Of a DNA stretch of 64,000 nucleotides, positions 62,654-64,000 are shown in pieces. Position 1 is the first letter of the stretch. Each line of letters opens with the position of its first letter. The stretch comes from Planctomycetaceae bacterium. GTDB taxonomy: Bacteria > Planctomycetota > Planctomycetia > Pirellulales > Pirellulaceae. The position numbers and the translations under genes were made by a program. The notes under the pieces were generated by a model. The model searched no databases. It worked only from the letters and a program-made list of their open reading frames with translations, and was not told the DNA's origin. The stretch covers positions 1 through 64,000 of the forward strand of contig JACKHN010000023.1 in the NCBI GenBank assembly GCA_020638975.1, read 5' to 3'.

Positions 62654-62809
62654 ATGCTGGGAACCATCTTACTGATCTTGTTGATCCTGCTGTTGCTGGG
62701 CGTTGTGCCAGCTTGGCCCCACAGCCGCAGTTGGGGCTACGGTCCTAGTGGTGGCCTTGGCGTGGTCCTGGTGATCGTACTCGTCCTCGTTCTATTGCGA
62801 GCAATCTAA
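62654..62809 (+). CDS. DUF3309-family small membrane protein
   Basis: A 51-aa protein. It shows the DUF3309 pattern exactly: LGTILLILLILLLLGVVPAWPHSRSWGYGPSGGLGVVLVIVLVLVLL, two membrane helices around the conserved PAWPHSRSWGYGPSG loop. AAGGAG precedes the ATG at 62654; the longer frame from 62546 lacks this. Small and hydrophobic, usually stress-associated; molecular role unknown. The sigma-54 site 57 bp upstream is one of the best in the window. Confidence 0.92.
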   Translation: MLGTILLILLILLLLGVVPAWPHSRSWGYGPSGGLGVVLVIVLVLVLLRAI

Positions 62810-62935
62810 GTCAGAGGGCATGTGTGTATTTCGACGAAAGCTTTGATTGAGTCGCGAAGCCGTTGAAACGAATAAAACACCTGCCCTTGCAACCACAAAC
62901 ATTTGTTGACACTTCAAACGAGAAGGATTTTAGAC

Positions 62936-63382
62936 ATGGTTAACGAACAAGTACTCGAAGGTAAATGGAATGAAATTCAAGGCCAACTCCGCGATCGTTG
63001 GGGCCAGTTGAGCAAGGACGAGTTGGAGCAATTCGACGGCAACGTCCAGCAATTGGTTGGCATGATTCAGCGCAAAACGGGTGTCGCTCGAGACAAGATC
63101 GAAAGTTACCTCGACGAACTCACGAACAGCGAGAACGTCCAGCAAGCGAAGGAAAAGGTGCAAGAGTACGCTCAGCAGATATCCGATACCGTTGGCGAAT
63201 ACGCGACGGAAGCTCGCGAGACCGTTCGCGAAGGCATGCAATCAGCGAAGGATTCGGCTCGAGCCGGCTACGTGCAAACAGAACGCCTCGTGCGGCAGAA
63301 GCCCGTCGAGTCATTGGCAGTTTGCTTCGGTGCTGGCCTGATTACTGGCGTTGTTGCCGGATTGATGCTGCGGTCGAAGTAA
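62936..63382 (+). CDS. CsbD-family stress protein with DUF883-like membrane tail
   Basis: 148 aa from ATG 62936, behind GAGAAGGA. Residues 1-60 are a CsbD domain (NEQVLEGKWNEIQGQLRDRWGQLSKDELEQFDGNVQQLVGMIQRKTG). The middle is an amphipathic helix (EKVQEYAQQISDTVGEYATEARETVREG), and residues 120-148 (KPVESLAVCFGAGLITGVVAGLMLRSK) form one glycine-zipper helix, as in YqjD/DUF883 proteins that dock ribosomes to the membrane. CsbD in Bacillus is a sigma-B stress protein. No sigma-54 site was found directly upstream. Confidence 0.9.
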   Translation: MVNEQVLEGKWNEIQGQLRDRWGQLSKDELEQFDGNVQQLVGMIQRKTGVARDKIESYLDELTNSENVQQAKEKVQEYAQQISDTVGEYATEARETVREGMQSAKDSARAGYVQTERLVRQKPVESLAVCFGAGLITGVVAGLMLRSK

Positions 63383-63499
63383 TAGTCGCCGTGCGATTAC
63401 AACTCGCTGACCTTTCGATCGTCCTGCGAACGTAGACCGTCGTCGAGTAATCGACACGCGACAGCCTCGCTCACATTCAAGCACGAGGAGTACATCAGA

Positions 63500-63751
63500 A
63501 TGTCACAAGTCACCAACCGAGTCTCGGAACAAATGCATGCGATCCAAGATGAATCAAAAGAGTTTGTCGCAGAGCATGCTTTGCCAACGGCGTTGGCGGT
63601 TTTTGGAATCGGCGTCGGCGCTGGACTGGCTGTTGCGAGCATGCTGGTCGAATCATCAGCCAGTCGGCACAGCACGACAACGCAACGATTGGGACAGCAG
63701 ATGCTCGACGCCATGGCGCGTGTGTTGCCCGACTCGCTGATGAAGCATTGA
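63500..63751 (+). CDS. Small membrane-anchored protein, DUF883/YqjD-like
   Basis: An 83-aa protein. A hydrophilic start (SQVTNRVSEQMHAIQDESKEFVAEH) leads to one glycine-rich membrane helix (LPTALAVFGIGVGAGLAVASML) and a polar tail. GAGGAG lies before the ATG. This layout resembles YqjD/ElaB family members, and with its neighbours 62936 and 63775 it makes a cluster of three such membrane-tail proteins. The function is inferred only from that resemblance. Confidence 0.75.
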   Translation: MSQVTNRVSEQMHAIQDESKEFVAEHALPTALAVFGIGVGAGLAVASMLVESSASRHSTTTQRLGQQMLDAMARVLPDSLMKH

Positions 63752-63774
63752 GCCACAACGATTGGGATGCCGTG

Positions 63775-64000
63775 ATGAATAGATCCGCCGAGACGATACG
63801 AAAAGAGATGCAATGTGTGCGTCGTGAAATCGCAGACGACGTGCAAGATGTCGTCGAATCGACACGCCAGATGACGGATTGGCACTCGTACGTCAACCGT
63901 TACCCGCTGGTTTGCGTTGGCGCGGCGGCTGTCGTGGGATTTCTGCTCGTTCCCAAGCGAGTCGAGATCATGTCACCTGATGAAGACACCTTATTGCGGC
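63775..64000 (+). CDS. Small membrane-anchored protein (partial at right edge)
   Basis: ATG 63775, 23 bp after the previous stop, leads into a frame still open at the window end (75 codons seen). It begins with a charged helix (AETIRKEMQCVRREIADDVQDVVESTRQMTDWHSYVNRYP), followed by one hydrophobic helix (LVCVGAAAVVGFLLVP) after an RYPLVCVGAAA motif, typical of the DUF883/YqjD C-terminus. Probably co-transcribed with 63500-63751. The remaining C-terminus is outside the window. Confidence 0.7.
   Translation, partial: MNRSAETIRKEMQCVRREIADDVQDVVESTRQMTDWHSYVNRYPLVCVGAAAVVGFLLVPKRVEIMSPDEDTLLR

Noticed and set aside
1..64000. CRISPR array, tRNA or rRNA genes, prophage or conjugation genes
   Set aside because: No spaced direct repeats, no rRNA-like blocks, no recognisable cloverleaf and no phage or transfer proteins were seen; a tRNA scan would be needed to be certain.

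Overview
The window looks like chromosomal DNA from a planctomycete close to Rhodopirellula/Rubripirellula (Pirellulaceae). The clues are a secreted haloperoxidase with a planctomycete-type LEPR-XLL-like N-terminus and dockerin repeats, a PQQ-propeller protein, a Hanks-type kinase, very large multi-PAS hybrid histidine kinases, and the palindrome whose spurious translation reads NPKRKRG. This is inference from content. No rRNA, tRNA or CRISPR array was recognised.

Layout. 1-4.5 kb: minus-strand cluster of a glucan-branching-type GH13 enzyme, an SbnA-like PLP enzyme and an FAD/NAD(P)-binding protein that runs off the left edge. 4.5-8.8 kb: small stress-type proteins (DUF2383, coiled-coil lipoprotein, Pmp3) and a PlsC acyltransferase. 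8.9-17.9 kb: an ethylene-receptor-like hybrid kinase, a diacylglycerol-kinase-like enzyme, a lone receiver, a Tyr/Gly-rich secreted protein, and a 1057-aa hybrid kinase followed by a tiny kinase-dimerisation-like protein. 17.9-22 kb: repeat-rich, with an IS4-type insertion sequence inside a MITE and a frameshifted PQQ-propeller gene. 22-25.4 kb: STAS protein, vanadium haloperoxidase-like protein, Ser/Thr kinase. 26-31 kb: DUF1328, a second DUF2383, a PRC-barrel protein, and a sulfur module (MBL-rhodanese plus two YeeE/YedE transporter halves). 31-37 kb: a 1328-aa sensor kinase convergent with an NtrC-type sigma-54 activator. 37-44 kb: DUF2254 protein, small genes, a baeRF-type protein and operon, MscS channel. 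44-48 kb: KaiC-like ATPase plus hybrid kinase. 48-52.7 kb: PDZ protein, TVP38 protein, BON protein, acetolactate-synthase-like enzyme. 52.9-60 kb: a 2375-aa CheB-CheR-PAS/GAF-hybrid kinase. 60-64 kb: AI-2E/PerM-type permease, DUF3309, CsbD/DUF883-like genes.

How it fits together. The region reads as a stress-response island. The most notable signal is regulatory. At least eleven intergenic sites match the sigma-54 -24/-12 promoter (TGGCAC-N5-TTGC and close variants), nearly all just upstream of small membrane or stress proteins. Several have inverted repeats built from TTGG/CCAA half-sites about 60-130 bp further upstream, where an enhancer-binding protein would bind. The window encodes one such activator (35577-37022) and five multi-domain histidine kinases that could feed it. 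I infer a sigma-54-controlled stress regulon; the assignment of this activator to these sites is unproven.

The window also carries four families of small non-coding inverted-repeat elements and two long palindromes.
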